This document shows, piece by piece, positions 26,646-35,103 of a DNA stretch of 64,000 nucleotides. The stretch covers positions 1 to 64,000 of the forward strand of contig JAQXLA010000005.1 in assembly GCA_029011315.1 (NCBI GenBank). Reading direction: 5' to 3'. The position numbers and the translations under genes are program-made. The notes under the pieces were generated by a model. The model was not told the origin of the DNA. It did no database searches and was given only the letters and a program-made list of their open reading frames with translations. This DNA is from Desulfovibrionaceae bacterium (GTDB taxonomy: Bacteria; Desulfobacterota; Desulfovibrionia; Desulfovibrionales; Desulfovibrionaceae). The stretch's first letter is position 1, and the number at the start of each line of letters is the position of its first letter.

Positions 26646-27353
26646 ATGCCAAAACGCTATCTTCTTATCATCGTTTTTTCTGTTTTTCTCCTTTTGACAG
26701 CCGCAATAGGCTACATGAGTCCGGCTCAAAAAGAAGAAATGCCTGTTCGTGTTCTGCTGGACAATATGGCTGGCAAGGTCATCTTTGAACATGAAAAACA
26801 TATCCGGGAATACAATCTTTCCTGTGAAACCTGCCACCATGAAACCAAAACGCCGCGGCAAAATGTTCTGCAATGCGGAACATGCCATGGTGCGGCTACA
26901 ACTGCAGAATTTAAACAAAATCATGCAACAGATATTCAGGATCCGGCGGCCTGCGCATGGTGTCACCACAAAGCTATAACCCCAGCGGTATGGCGACACA
27001 ATGACCATGTTCAGAAAAACAATATGCAGTGCTGGGATTGTCATAATACTGAAAAAGAACAGCAGCATCCCCACGCTATGTGCATTGACTGCCATGAATC
27101 CGTATTGACCAAGGGAATAAAAGACTGTTCCTTCTGCCATGGTTTTGTAAACAATCGCAAAAATTTCGCAGCGGGCAAGGATACGCTTATCCGCGGGAAT
27201 GCAAACTGCATGGAATGCCACCAGGGCAAAACAGTAAAGGAACTCATACCAAACAGAATGGCTGCATTCCATGGCAGCTGCATCAAATGCCATGAACAGC
27301 GTGCTCAGGGACCTTATGAAAAAGGCCAGTGCCAACAGTGCCATTTGAAATAA
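26646..27353 (+). CDS. Nonahaem cytochrome c of the Rnf operon
   Basis: The 235-residue protein has an N-terminal hydrophobic segment (residues 5-23) serving as signal or anchor and nine CXXCH motifs: CETCH, CGTCH, CAWCH, CWDCH, CIDCH, CSFCH, CMECH, CIKCH and CQQCH. It is expected on the periplasmic face. In Desulfovibrio-type Rnf operons a multihaem cytochrome c heads the operon and is thought to link Rnf to periplasmic cytochromes. The stop codon lies 15 bases before rnfC. I find no tenth haem motif with four or more intervening residues. Confidence 0.93.
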   Translation: MPKRYLLIIVFSVFLLLTAAIGYMSPAQKEEMPVRVLLDNMAGKVIFEHEKHIREYNLSCETCHHETKTPRQNVLQCGTCHGAATTAEFKQNHATDIQDPAACAWCHHKAITPAVWRHNDHVQKNNMQCWDCHNTEKEQQHPHAMCIDCHESVLTKGIKDCSFCHGFVNNRKNFAAGKDTLIRGNANCMECHQGKTVKELIPNRMAAFHGSCIKCHEQRAQGPYEKGQCQQCHLK

Positions 27354-27367
27354 TGGGGCGGAATACA

Positions 27368-28636
27368 ATGAACCAGACACCGTCTTTGCTTACCAAAACG
27401 ATCGTGCGTCCTCTTCGATCTCTTTTCAGACATTTTGGAGATCGTCTCCATGAGGGTGAAGCGCAGCTCCGTCTGACCCACGGCTTTACCAGAGATTTCA
27501 TTGACGGACCGATGCCAAAGATACTGCGCATCAACCGCAGAGGACTTGTAACTTCTCTGAAAAAAAAGGCTGCCGTTTATCCCGGTATGCTGCTGGCTAA
27601 TAGCAATACTCTGGAAATAGGAGATGTGCTGAGTCCTGTTTTCGGGCAACTTACCAATATTACCGATGAATTTTTGGAAATTACTGCAGCAGAACCGTCG
27701 ACTGAGTATTCTGCTCCGGAATTTCCCGATTTGCTCAATCCGGACTTAACTGGAGACGAACTCAGAAAGGCTATCAAGGCTCTTGGCATCAGTCTTGCCG
27801 TACAGTCTGGAAAATTGCTGGTGATCAACTGTCTGAATCCGGAACCTGGAGTACTCTGGGCTGAACCCATGCTGGGAATCCGTGCAGACGAGACACGTCT
27901 TGGCATTGCCATCATCCAAAAGCTGAACTGCGCGCAGAATATCGTTCTGGTTTTGCCGGATGACATGGATAATCCGTGGCCTGATTTGCCGTCCGTTTCA
28001 GTACATCCAATCTATCCAAACAGTTTAAATGCGCTGGTCTGGAGAACCGTATCCGGTGAAGAAAGCCTGTCAGGCAACGTCATCAGCATCAGAGACGTGT
28101 GGATGCTTGGCAGAACCGCTCTTGAAAAAAAACCCTTCCTGAAAACCGTCGTGACGGTTTCGGCTCCAGGCTTTGCAGAAAATGTCCTTCTGGATAACGG
28201 ATTCATCGTCAGCGAGCTGCTACAGCATTTCAACATTTCTGCAAATCAGGGAGATACTGTTCTGCTTCATGGCGGAGCCATGTCTGCAGAGGCTTTGACG
28301 GAGACATCCTGCGGCATACGAAAAGACAGCCGGTCGGCTTCCGTTATTCCTGCGGGCACATTCCTACCTGTTGACGGCACGGCGCCATGTATTAACTGCG
28401 GTGCCTGCGTACAGGTCTGTCCTGCACGGCTCAATCCCTGTGATTTGAGCCGTGACGCGGAATTCAGCCTGTTTGATCGCTGCGGAACGAATGGAATCGA
28501 ATCCTGTTTTCAGTGTGGAATGTGCACCTATGTCTGCCCTGCAAGACGCCCCGTGCTGCAGTATATTCAGCTGGCTCAGTATCACATCAAAGAACAGGAA
28601 CGGCTGGCTAAGCTGACTCCAATCAAACATGCCTAG
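27368..28636 (+). CDS. rnfC: Rnf complex subunit RnfC
   Basis: This peripheral Rnf subunit carries two [4Fe-4S] clusters, and in many homologues an NADH site. The two cluster motifs CINCGACVQVCPARLNP and CFQCGMCTYVCPARRP are in the last 100 of 422 residues. A conserved RnfC core with LLHGGAMSAEAL precedes them. ATG 27368 is chosen with GGGGCGG upstream; ATG 27353 overlapping the cytochrome stop is possible. In Desulfovibrio relatives this subunit may work with the operon cytochrome. Confidence 0.93.
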   Translation: MNQTPSLLTKTIVRPLRSLFRHFGDRLHEGEAQLRLTHGFTRDFIDGPMPKILRINRRGLVTSLKKKAAVYPGMLLANSNTLEIGDVLSPVFGQLTNITDEFLEITAAEPSTEYSAPEFPDLLNPDLTGDELRKAIKALGISLAVQSGKLLVINCLNPEPGVLWAEPMLGIRADETRLGIAIIQKLNCAQNIVLVLPDDMDNPWPDLPSVSVHPIYPNSLNALVWRTVSGEESLSGNVISIRDVWMLGRTALEKKPFLKTVVTVSAPGFAENVLLDNGFIVSELLQHFNISANQGDTVLLHGGAMSAEALTETSCGIRKDSRSASVIPAGTFLPVDGTAPCINCGACVQVCPARLNPCDLSRDAEFSLFDRCGTNGIESCFQCGMCTYVCPARRPVLQYIQLAQYHIKEQERLAKLTPIKHA

Positions 28637-28688
28637 GAAGGCTTTTATCCGATATGGTTTTCAAGCCCTGAAGGGCGCGGAGGAAGGA

Positions 28689-29648
28689 ATGGCAGAAAAG
28701 ACATCATTATCCGGACAGTTCGTCGTCACGGCCCCGCCATATTGGCACTGCGGACGTACTATCAGCTCCACAAACGGAATCGTGCTGATTTCCCTGATTC
28801 CGGCCGCACTGATGGCTGTCAATTCATGGGGAGTCCATGCGGCATCGGTCATGTCTTTGGCTGTATTGGCTGGTATGGCTACGGAAATACTCTGCGAAAA
28901 AATGATGCGCCGGGAAATTCGGGTCAATGATTTATCTACAGCGGTTTCCTGTTTGGTGCTGGCATTTCTGCTACCTGCAGAAACACCGTGGTGGGCTGCA
29001 GCACTGGGAGCCATTCTTTCCGTATCTCTTGGGAAGATGGCTTTCGGCGGCATAGGTAACAGTCCTGTCAATACAGCTCTGGTCGGATGGGCAATGCTGA
29101 GTGTATCATGGCCCCTTATCGCGGACCCCAATGCGATGCAGCTGGCGACTTCCTGGGTGGATCCACTGGTGCGCCTGAAGTATTTCGGAGTGAACGGTAT
29201 TGAAGAGATTGAACTCTGGGATCTCCTCCTGGGGCACCAAATCGGAGGCTTGGGAGCCTCTCAGGTCGGTCTTATCCTGTTGGCGGGTCTGTGGCTGACA
29301 GCCAAGGGCTATTTGCGCTGGGAAATTGCCTTCAGCTTTCTTGCGGGGGTTTTTTTGACGGCTTCAGCGTACTGGATTGCCGATCCTTCTCAGTTTGCTT
29401 CCCCAATGTTTCATATTCTGGCCGGATCGACCATGCTGGGGGCTTTTTTCCTGGCCACAGATGATGCCAGCTCTCCGATGAGACCTGCTGCACAGATCTG
29501 CTACGGACTGACTGGAGGCATTTTGGTCATTTTGATTCGCTCCCACAGTGTCTATGCCGACGGTGTTCCTTTCGCCATTCTGCTTATTAATCTGCTGGCT
29601 CCGCAGTTTGATGCGCTTCTGTCCGGCAAACCTTTCGGAGCGAGGTAG
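28689..29648 (+). CDS. rnfD: Rnf complex subunit RnfD
   Basis: This integral membrane subunit has 319 residues and about eight to nine helices (for example VSCLVLAFLLP and STMLGAFFLATDDASSPM). RnfD normally binds an FMN through a threonine in an SGAT-like motif. I see only MQLATSW in the corresponding loop, so the modification site is unclear. ATG 28689 has GGAGGAAGG upstream; the longer frame from 28629 would overlap rnfC by 8 bases. Confidence 0.92.
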   Translation: MAEKTSLSGQFVVTAPPYWHCGRTISSTNGIVLISLIPAALMAVNSWGVHAASVMSLAVLAGMATEILCEKMMRREIRVNDLSTAVSCLVLAFLLPAETPWWAAALGAILSVSLGKMAFGGIGNSPVNTALVGWAMLSVSWPLIADPNAMQLATSWVDPLVRLKYFGVNGIEEIELWDLLLGHQIGGLGASQVGLILLAGLWLTAKGYLRWEIAFSFLAGVFLTASAYWIADPSQFASPMFHILAGSTMLGAFFLATDDASSPMRPAAQICYGLTGGILVILIRSHSVYADGVPFAILLINLLAPQFDALLSGKPFGAR

Positions 29649-29654
29649 CGCATC

Positions 29655-30221
29655 ATGATGCGAATGATAGTGGTTCTGTCCGTCATCTGCGGATTGGCCG
29701 GTTTTGTACTGTCCTACCTTAAGCTGTCCACCGCCCCGGCCATTGAAGAACAGGTCCTGACCTATGTGCAGGGTCCTGCCATTCTGAATGTTTTTTCCGG
29801 AGCGGATAATTTCCCCATTGCTGAACGAAGAAAATTCATGACAAAAGACGGTCGAAACGTGACGGTATTTCCAGGGAAACGCAATGGAAAGCTGATCGGC
29901 GTCGCGATTGAGGATTTCGGTAAGGGTTTCGGCGGCAATGTTGGGGTAATCGTCGGGATTGATATCCGGCACGACACCTTAATTGGTATAGGCGTCACGA
30001 CAATGAAGGAAACGCCAGGTCTGGGAACTCGAGTTGCCGAACCAGGATTTACGGAACAATTCGCAGGAAAAGGGCTTGATGTCCGCCTGAAAAGCCAAGG
30101 TGGCACCATTGATGCCATTTCCGGAGCAACTATTTCTTCAGGAGGCGCTGTAAGCGCCGTATCCAATGCGATTCAAGTCTATAAGGAACTGAAGCCTGAG
30201 ATCCTCAAAATCTGGCAGTAA
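29655..30221 (+). CDS. rnfG: Rnf complex subunit RnfG
   Basis: The 188-residue subunit has one N-terminal membrane helix (residues 3-22) and a periplasmic FMN-binding domain. The motif DAISGAT near residue 155 matches the flavinylation signal recognised by ApbE, which is encoded at the end of the operon. The threonine should carry covalent FMN. GLGTRVAEPGFTEQFAGK is the usual segment before it. It lies 6 bases after rnfD. Confidence 0.94.
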   Translation: MMRMIVVLSVICGLAGFVLSYLKLSTAPAIEEQVLTYVQGPAILNVFSGADNFPIAERRKFMTKDGRNVTVFPGKRNGKLIGVAIEDFGKGFGGNVGVIVGIDIRHDTLIGIGVTTMKETPGLGTRVAEPGFTEQFAGKGLDVRLKSQGGTIDAISGATISSGGAVSAVSNAIQVYKELKPEILKIWQ

Positions 30222-30234
30222 GCAAGGAGACGTC

Positions 30235-30897
30235 ATGCACGCTTTTTTTAAGGAATTCATCAAGGGCTTATGGGCGGAACTGCCTCCTTTCCGTTTGGTG
30301 CTCGGCCTGTGTCCTACTCTCGCCGTCACTAAATCAGCCGGAAACGGTCTTGGAATGGGTGCCGCAGTCATCTTCGTGCTGGTACTGTCCAATGTGATTA
30401 TTTCTCTGGTAAGAAAACTGATTCCCAAAAAAGTTCGCATTGCCTGCTTTATCGCAATTTCCGCATCTCTTGTCGTTTCTGTTGAGTTGCTGATGCAGGC
30501 GTATGCCTATCCTCTCTATCAGCAGCTCGGCATTTTTGTCCCGCTGATTGTTGTGAACTGCATTATTCTCGGACGGGCAGAGGCCTTTGCGGCAAAGAAT
30601 CCGCCTCTGCTGGCTGCAGCTGACGGATTGGGAATTGGGCTTGGCTTTACGATGTCCCTGACCTTTCTCGGGGCCTTGAGAGAAATTTTCGGCTCAGGAA
30701 CGCTGTTCGGAACATCCGTAATGTGGGATGGCTTTCAGCCTTTCCGAATCATGATTGAAGCTCCCGGGGCCTTTATCTGTCTCGGCCTTATTCTAGCGGG
30801 CATGAACTGGTTTAACGTCATTCAGGCACGCCGGCGTGATCAAAAGGCAGCGCAAATCGCCGCAAGAGGCTGCGAAGCCTGTGGGCAACATAAGTAG
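30235..30897 (+). CDS. rnfE: Rnf complex subunit RnfE
   Basis: The 220-residue, six-helix membrane protein is of the RnfE/NqrD family, with GLCPTLAVT near the N-terminus and IPLIVVNCIILGRAEAFA-like sequence in the middle. Paired with RnfA it forms the membrane ion and electron path, with a shared [2Fe-2S] cluster between the two halves in Rnf/Nqr structures. The C-terminus has a CEAC pair of unknown meaning. It follows rnfG by 13 bases. Confidence 0.94.
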   Translation: MHAFFKEFIKGLWAELPPFRLVLGLCPTLAVTKSAGNGLGMGAAVIFVLVLSNVIISLVRKLIPKKVRIACFIAISASLVVSVELLMQAYAYPLYQQLGIFVPLIVVNCIILGRAEAFAAKNPPLLAAADGLGIGLGFTMSLTFLGALREIFGSGTLFGTSVMWDGFQPFRIMIEAPGAFICLGLILAGMNWFNVIQARRRDQKAAQIAARGCEACGQHK

Positions 30898-30905
30898 AGG
30901 CAGTC

Positions 30906-31481
30906 ATGGGCATTTTTGAATTGTTTATCTCCGCCATCTTTGTCAATAATATCGTTTTGGCACAATATCTTGGCAACTGTCCCTATCTTGGATGCTCCAA
31001 GGATCGCAAAGTTGCCCTTGGCATGGGAAGTGCTGTCGTTTTTGTTATTATCATGGCGACGCTGTGCACATGGCTCATTCAGAAATATGTTTTGAATACA
31101 CTGGATCTTGGCTATCTCCAGACTATTGTCTTTATTCTTGTGATTGCAGCTTTGGTCCAGTTTGTGGAGATGTTCCTCAAGAAAATGATCCCTTCCCTGT
31201 ACTCGTCGCTCGGCATTTTCCTGCCCTTGATTACGACTAACTGCGCCGTTATGGGGGTCACCATTCTGGTACAGCGTGAAGAATATGATTTAATCACTTC
31301 TCTTCTCTATGCACTGGCATCCAGCCTCGGCTTTATGCTGGCTCTCATTTTAATGGCCGGAATCAGGGAACGTCTGGAATCGGCACGGGTGCCGCAGTCC
31401 ATGAGAGGCACGCCAATCGCTCTGATTATGGCAGGACTCATGTCTCTTGCCTTTATGGCATTCAAAGGCATGACGGCATAA
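30906..31481 (+). CDS. rnfA: Rnf complex subunit RnfA
   Basis: The 191-residue, six-helix membrane protein is homologous to RnfE with inverted topology. NNIVLAQYLGNCPYLGCS near the N-terminus and PLITTNCAVMGV in the middle carry the conserved cysteines. It lies 8 bases after rnfE. Confidence 0.95.
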   Translation: MGIFELFISAIFVNNIVLAQYLGNCPYLGCSKDRKVALGMGSAVVFVIIMATLCTWLIQKYVLNTLDLGYLQTIVFILVIAALVQFVEMFLKKMIPSLYSSLGIFLPLITTNCAVMGVTILVQREEYDLITSLLYALASSLGFMLALILMAGIRERLESARVPQSMRGTPIALIMAGLMSLAFMAFKGMTA

Positions 31482-31511
31482 TGTTTCTGACCTTGCTGTA
31501 AGGATAACACA

Positions 31512-32333
31512 ATGGTTCTGTCTTCCTTTCTTACCCTGCTGATTTTAGGCTTGCTCGCTTCGGCCGCGTTAGCCTTTGCGTCAAAAATTTTCTTCGTAGA
31601 AGAAGATCCAAAAGTTGAAGAAGTGACTGAAGTACTTCCCGGAGCCAACTGCGGTGGTTGCGGATTTGCAGGCTGCGAAAGCTATGCGGCCGCAGTTGCT
31701 CACGATCCTGCAGTTCCGGCTAATCTCTGCGTCGCCGGAGGTGCTGCGACTGCCGAAGCTGTGGGGCGCATTACCGGAAAAGCCGCCGGCTCCGCTGATC
31801 CTGTTGTCAGTTTCAGACGATGTGAAAAACATGCCGGCAACGTACTCAAACGCTATACATATCAGGGCATTCCCTCCTGTGCGGCGGCCGCTGAACTGGC
31901 AAATGGCTCAGAAAAATGCGAATACGCCTGTCTTGGTTTCGGAGACTGTGTGCGAGCCTGTCCGTTCGGAGCACTGCAACTCGAAGGGGACATCGTTACC
32001 GTCAATAGCGATAAATGCACAGGCTGCGGTATCTGCACAAAAAATTGTCCACGGGCTGTTTTGGAAATTATTCCCAGACGAGCCCGGGTTGTCATTGGCT
32101 GCTCTACGAAAAACAAGCTGAAAGTCGCGATGCAGCTGTGTGATTCCGGCTGCATAAACTGTGGCAAATGCGTTAAGTCCTGTCCGGCCAAGGCCATTGA
32201 CAACAGCACTGGACGCATCCAAATCGATCAGGAAAAGTGTCTGGCTTATGGAAGTTCCTGCGGAGAAGCCTGTCTGAAAGCCTGTTCTCGCGGTTCTTTG
32301 CGCCCCTTCAGCATAAATGGAAAAACAGCATGA
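31512..32333 (+). CDS. rnfB: Rnf complex subunit RnfB
   Basis: The 273-residue ferredoxin-like subunit is the expected entry point for electrons from ferredoxin. It has an N-terminal membrane helix (residues 4-24) and a [4Fe-4S] domain with NCGGCGFAGC near residue 48. Further cysteine clusters follow, including CTGCGICTKNCP and CINCGKCVKSCP. Its stop overlaps the apbE start (ATGA), so the maturation enzyme is co-translated. Confidence 0.95.
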   Translation: MVLSSFLTLLILGLLASAALAFASKIFFVEEDPKVEEVTEVLPGANCGGCGFAGCESYAAAVAHDPAVPANLCVAGGAATAEAVGRITGKAAGSADPVVSFRRCEKHAGNVLKRYTYQGIPSCAAAAELANGSEKCEYACLGFGDCVRACPFGALQLEGDIVTVNSDKCTGCGICTKNCPRAVLEIIPRRARVVIGCSTKNKLKVAMQLCDSGCINCGKCVKSCPAKAIDNSTGRIQIDQEKCLAYGSSCGEACLKACSRGSLRPFSINGKTA

Positions 32334-33322
32334 AATTTTCGTTTTCAAGAAGATCATTCCTATCCATGGCCGGCCTGATCGGCACCGGTTTGTGCTTTGG
32401 TCTTCCCAGAATTGCTCAGGCTTCTGAACGCAGGACCGAAACACGATTGATGCTTGGCACATTTGTCACGCTAACAGTTGCCAGCGTTTCGGAGATGCAG
32501 GCGGAAGAAGCACTGGGAAAAACGTTTGAAGAGATTTCGCACCTGGAAAAAATGCTGAGCCGGTATCAAAGCCGCTCTGCACTCAGCGTTCTAAATGACA
32601 GAGGGAAGCTAACAGAAACCCCCGATGAGCTCCTGACCGTTTTGAAAGCGGCTGCAAATATGCACCGTCTATCCACTGGCGGCTTTGATATCTCTGTTGC
32701 GCCAGCTGCTGATTTTCTCAAGAAATGTGCTGCAAGAGGGGAGATCCCTCCCTCGGCAGAACAGGAATTGCTCGACCGTCTTGCTCTGGTGGACGCATCC
32801 TGCATCCACATCAACGGCCGTACCGTCGTTCTCGAACGTGAAGGTATGCAATTGACGCTTGACGGGATTGCCAAAGGCTATATTGCCGATCGTGCGGCAT
32901 CGTCTCTCCGGAGGAATGGCATCCGTCATGCCATCGTCAATGCTGGTGGAGATATCATGGCCTGCGGGAGCAGAGAAGATGGTCTGGCATGGAATATCGG
33001 ACTTCAGTCGCCTGCACAGCGCAATCAACTTGTTGGAACAATCGGAATCCATAACGGTGCCATTGCGACGTCAGGAACCTATGAGCAATTTTACAATGAA
33101 TCCCATACAAAAAGCCATTTGATTTCTCTCAGAGGAAAACAGAATACGGTCAGCGCGACCGTAACGGCTCCGACGACCATGATGGCTGATGCTTTGGCTA
33201 CAGCCTGCTGCGTACTGCCCGTTACTCAGGCTGTCGCTCTTGCTGACGCTGTGCCCGGATGCGCCTGCTTGCTGATTGAAGCTGACGGATCCAGACACAG
33301 ATCTTCCCTCTGGAATGCCTGA
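32330..33322 (+). CDS. apbE: FAD:protein FMN transferase (ApbE)
   Basis: It transfers FMN from FAD to threonine in Rnf subunits on the outer face of the membrane. The 330-residue protein has a twin-arginine-like signal (SRRSFLS) and a hydrophobic stretch ending near AQA. Family motifs are LMLGTFVTLTV, LDGIAKGYIADRA and NAGGDIMACG. ATG 32330 overlaps the rnfB stop. A strong terminator follows at 33329, closing the operon. The visible acceptor in the operon is DAISGAT of RnfG. Confidence 0.95.
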   Translation: MKFSFSRRSFLSMAGLIGTGLCFGLPRIAQASERRTETRLMLGTFVTLTVASVSEMQAEEALGKTFEEISHLEKMLSRYQSRSALSVLNDRGKLTETPDELLTVLKAAANMHRLSTGGFDISVAPAADFLKKCAARGEIPPSAEQELLDRLALVDASCIHINGRTVVLEREGMQLTLDGIAKGYIADRAASSLRRNGIRHAIVNAGGDIMACGSREDGLAWNIGLQSPAQRNQLVGTIGIHNGAIATSGTYEQFYNESHTKSHLISLRGKQNTVSATVTAPTTMMADALATACCVLPVTQAVALADAVPGCACLLIEADGSRHRSSLWNA

Positions 33323-33328
33323 TGTTTC

Positions 33329-33371
33329 CGGACGATCTCCTGCGTAGCGTAATGGAGATCGTCCGTTTTTT
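33329..33371 (+). terminator. Terminator of the Rnf-apbE operon
   Basis: A perfect 12-bp stem (33329-33340 with 33354-33365, 13-base loop) is followed by six U residues, seven bases after the apbE stop. Confidence 0.92.
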
Positions 33372-33397
33372 CTTCAGTCTTCAAAGAGAGCTTTTCC

Positions 33398-34471
33398 GTG
33401 CCTGATGCAACACATATTCCTATTGTCGATCTGTTAAAAAAGAAACAATTCACTGAAATCTCGGAAATCTATCGAATCAGCGCAGTCATCAGCGGAACGC
33501 AAAAAAACGGAGACCCTTACTGGTTCCTTACACTCTCCGATATTACCGGCAAAATTACGGCGAAAATATGGTCTGGATCTCAGGCCTCCCGGTATGCCGA
33601 TACGCTGAAAGCAAATCAGTATATCCAGGTACAGGCATCCGTTTCCGTGTATCAAAACAGCCGGGAACTAACTGTATCAGATTTTCAGACGGTACCGGAT
33701 ACAAAAGTGGATCCAACGCTTTTTCTTTTATCCAGCGAACGTCCACCTTTAGATATGCTGAAGGAACTGGAACAGATCTGCACAAGGACACTGACTTTTT
33801 CAGGATGGAAAAATCTTGTTTTCTCCATTCTGCACGATCAGAATATCCGCGCAGGTCTTCTTCGTTCTCCCGCAGCTAAGGCCATGCACCATGCCTATAT
33901 TGGAGGGCTCATCGAACATACGCTTGCAGTGGCACAGCTGTGCATGAGATTTTGCGATTTGTATCCTCGACTGGATCGGCAGATTCTCCTTGCTGGAGCC
34001 GTATGTCACGATATCGGAAAAATAAGGGAATATCCTGACGGGGCAGGATCTGATATTTCAGCAGAGGGAGAACTTATCGGACATATCACTATCGGTTTGG
34101 AAATGTTGGAACCTTTTTTGCGGCAATCCGATCTCAATGAAATGCAGAAGATGCATCTGCGCCATATGATAGCCTCCCATCATGGAAAACTGGAATTCGG
34201 ATCTCCCAAAACGCCGCGCACAGAAGAAGCTCTTGCTCTGCACTATGCGGACGATCTGGATGCGAAAATGGCTGGATGCCGATCTGTTTTTACGGATTTT
34301 TCAGAACCGGAAATGGACGATCATCCTCTGAGAATTGACAGACCTCATCCTAATATTCTCGGATCCTCCATACTGCGGTTTGGCAAAACTCTGGAACAGA
34401 TCGATCTCAAAAATGATAAAAAAATCCTTAAAAAGGGCGTAACGCAGTGTTCATTACTGTCGAAGGCATAG
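33398..34471 (+). CDS. OB-fold/HD-domain protein (YhaM-like 3'-5' exoribonuclease)
   Basis: The 357-residue protein has an N-terminal OB-fold (about 18-100: DPYWFLTLSDITGKITAKIWSG) and a C-terminal HD domain (about 155-320) with HHAYIGGLIEHTLAV and the metal doublet in GAVCHDIGKI. This architecture is that of YhaM, a metal-dependent nuclease that trims RNA and DNA 3' ends. Its 3' end overlaps tmk by 25 bases. No clear ribosome binding site stronger than GAGAG precedes ATG 33398. Confidence 0.9.
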   Translation: MPDATHIPIVDLLKKKQFTEISEIYRISAVISGTQKNGDPYWFLTLSDITGKITAKIWSGSQASRYADTLKANQYIQVQASVSVYQNSRELTVSDFQTVPDTKVDPTLFLLSSERPPLDMLKELEQICTRTLTFSGWKNLVFSILHDQNIRAGLLRSPAAKAMHHAYIGGLIEHTLAVAQLCMRFCDLYPRLDRQILLAGAVCHDIGKIREYPDGAGSDISAEGELIGHITIGLEMLEPFLRQSDLNEMQKMHLRHMIASHHGKLEFGSPKTPRTEEALALHYADDLDAKMAGCRSVFTDFSEPEMDDHPLRIDRPHPNILGSSILRFGKTLEQIDLKNDKKILKKGVTQCSLLSKA

Positions 34472-35082
34472 AAGGATCCGGAAAAACGACTCTGCTTACC
34501 AGTCTGGATCTGTGGTTTCAGCAGCAGGGACGCAAAACAATACTGACCCGGGAACCAGGATCCGGATATCTAGGGAAAAAGCTCAGATCAATTTTGCTGA
34601 ACCCGCAGGAACAGCTATCGCGTGAAGCGGAACTTTTCCTCTTTCTGGCTGACAGAGCTCAGCATGTTGCAGACATCATCCGTCCCGCTCTAGATCGGGG
34701 AGATGACGTTCTCTGTGATCGATTTACAGATTCCACGCTGGCTTATCAGGGCCTGGGACGCCAATTTTTTAATGAGCAATGGCTCAGGCAGTGTAATAAC
34801 ATCGCCTCATTGGCAATTCGGCCTGACTTGACATTGCTTCTTGACATGGATCCAGGCCAAGCCCTTGAACGAGCCAGATCCAGAAATATGCGCGCCGGGA
34901 TAGCAGAGGCTGAAGGCCGTTTTGAAGCGGAATCCATTGAATTTCACAGACGTATCAGAGAGGGTTTTCGGAAGATTGCACAAATGGAACCTGAACGAAT
35001 TATCATGTTCGATGCGTCTCTTTCTCCGCAGGATCTGCTCACTTTGGCTATTTCAATCATTTCTGCCCGTCTCAAAGGGTAG
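34447..35082 (+). CDS. tmk: Thymidylate kinase
   Basis: It phosphorylates dTMP to dTDP. The 211-residue protein has the P-loop EGIEGSGKTT at residues 6-15, the substrate motif DRFTDSTLAYQGLGR and a LID region with GIAEAEGRFE. It starts with GTG 34447 inside the end of the YhaM-like gene, preceded by AAGGGC. Length and motifs are standard. Confidence 0.96.
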   Translation: MFITVEGIEGSGKTTLLTSLDLWFQQQGRKTILTREPGSGYLGKKLRSILLNPQEQLSREAELFLFLADRAQHVADIIRPALDRGDDVLCDRFTDSTLAYQGLGRQFFNEQWLRQCNNIASLAIRPDLTLLLDMDPGQALERARSRNMRAGIAEAEGRFEAESIEFHRRIREGFRKIAQMEPERIIMFDASLSPQDLLTLAISIISARLKG

Positions 35083-35103
35083 CAACATTATGGGAGAGAA
35101 TTT

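Noticed and set aside
35083-35103. glmS ribozyme
   Set aside because: Only 21 bases separate tmk and glmS, far too short for the ribozyme.
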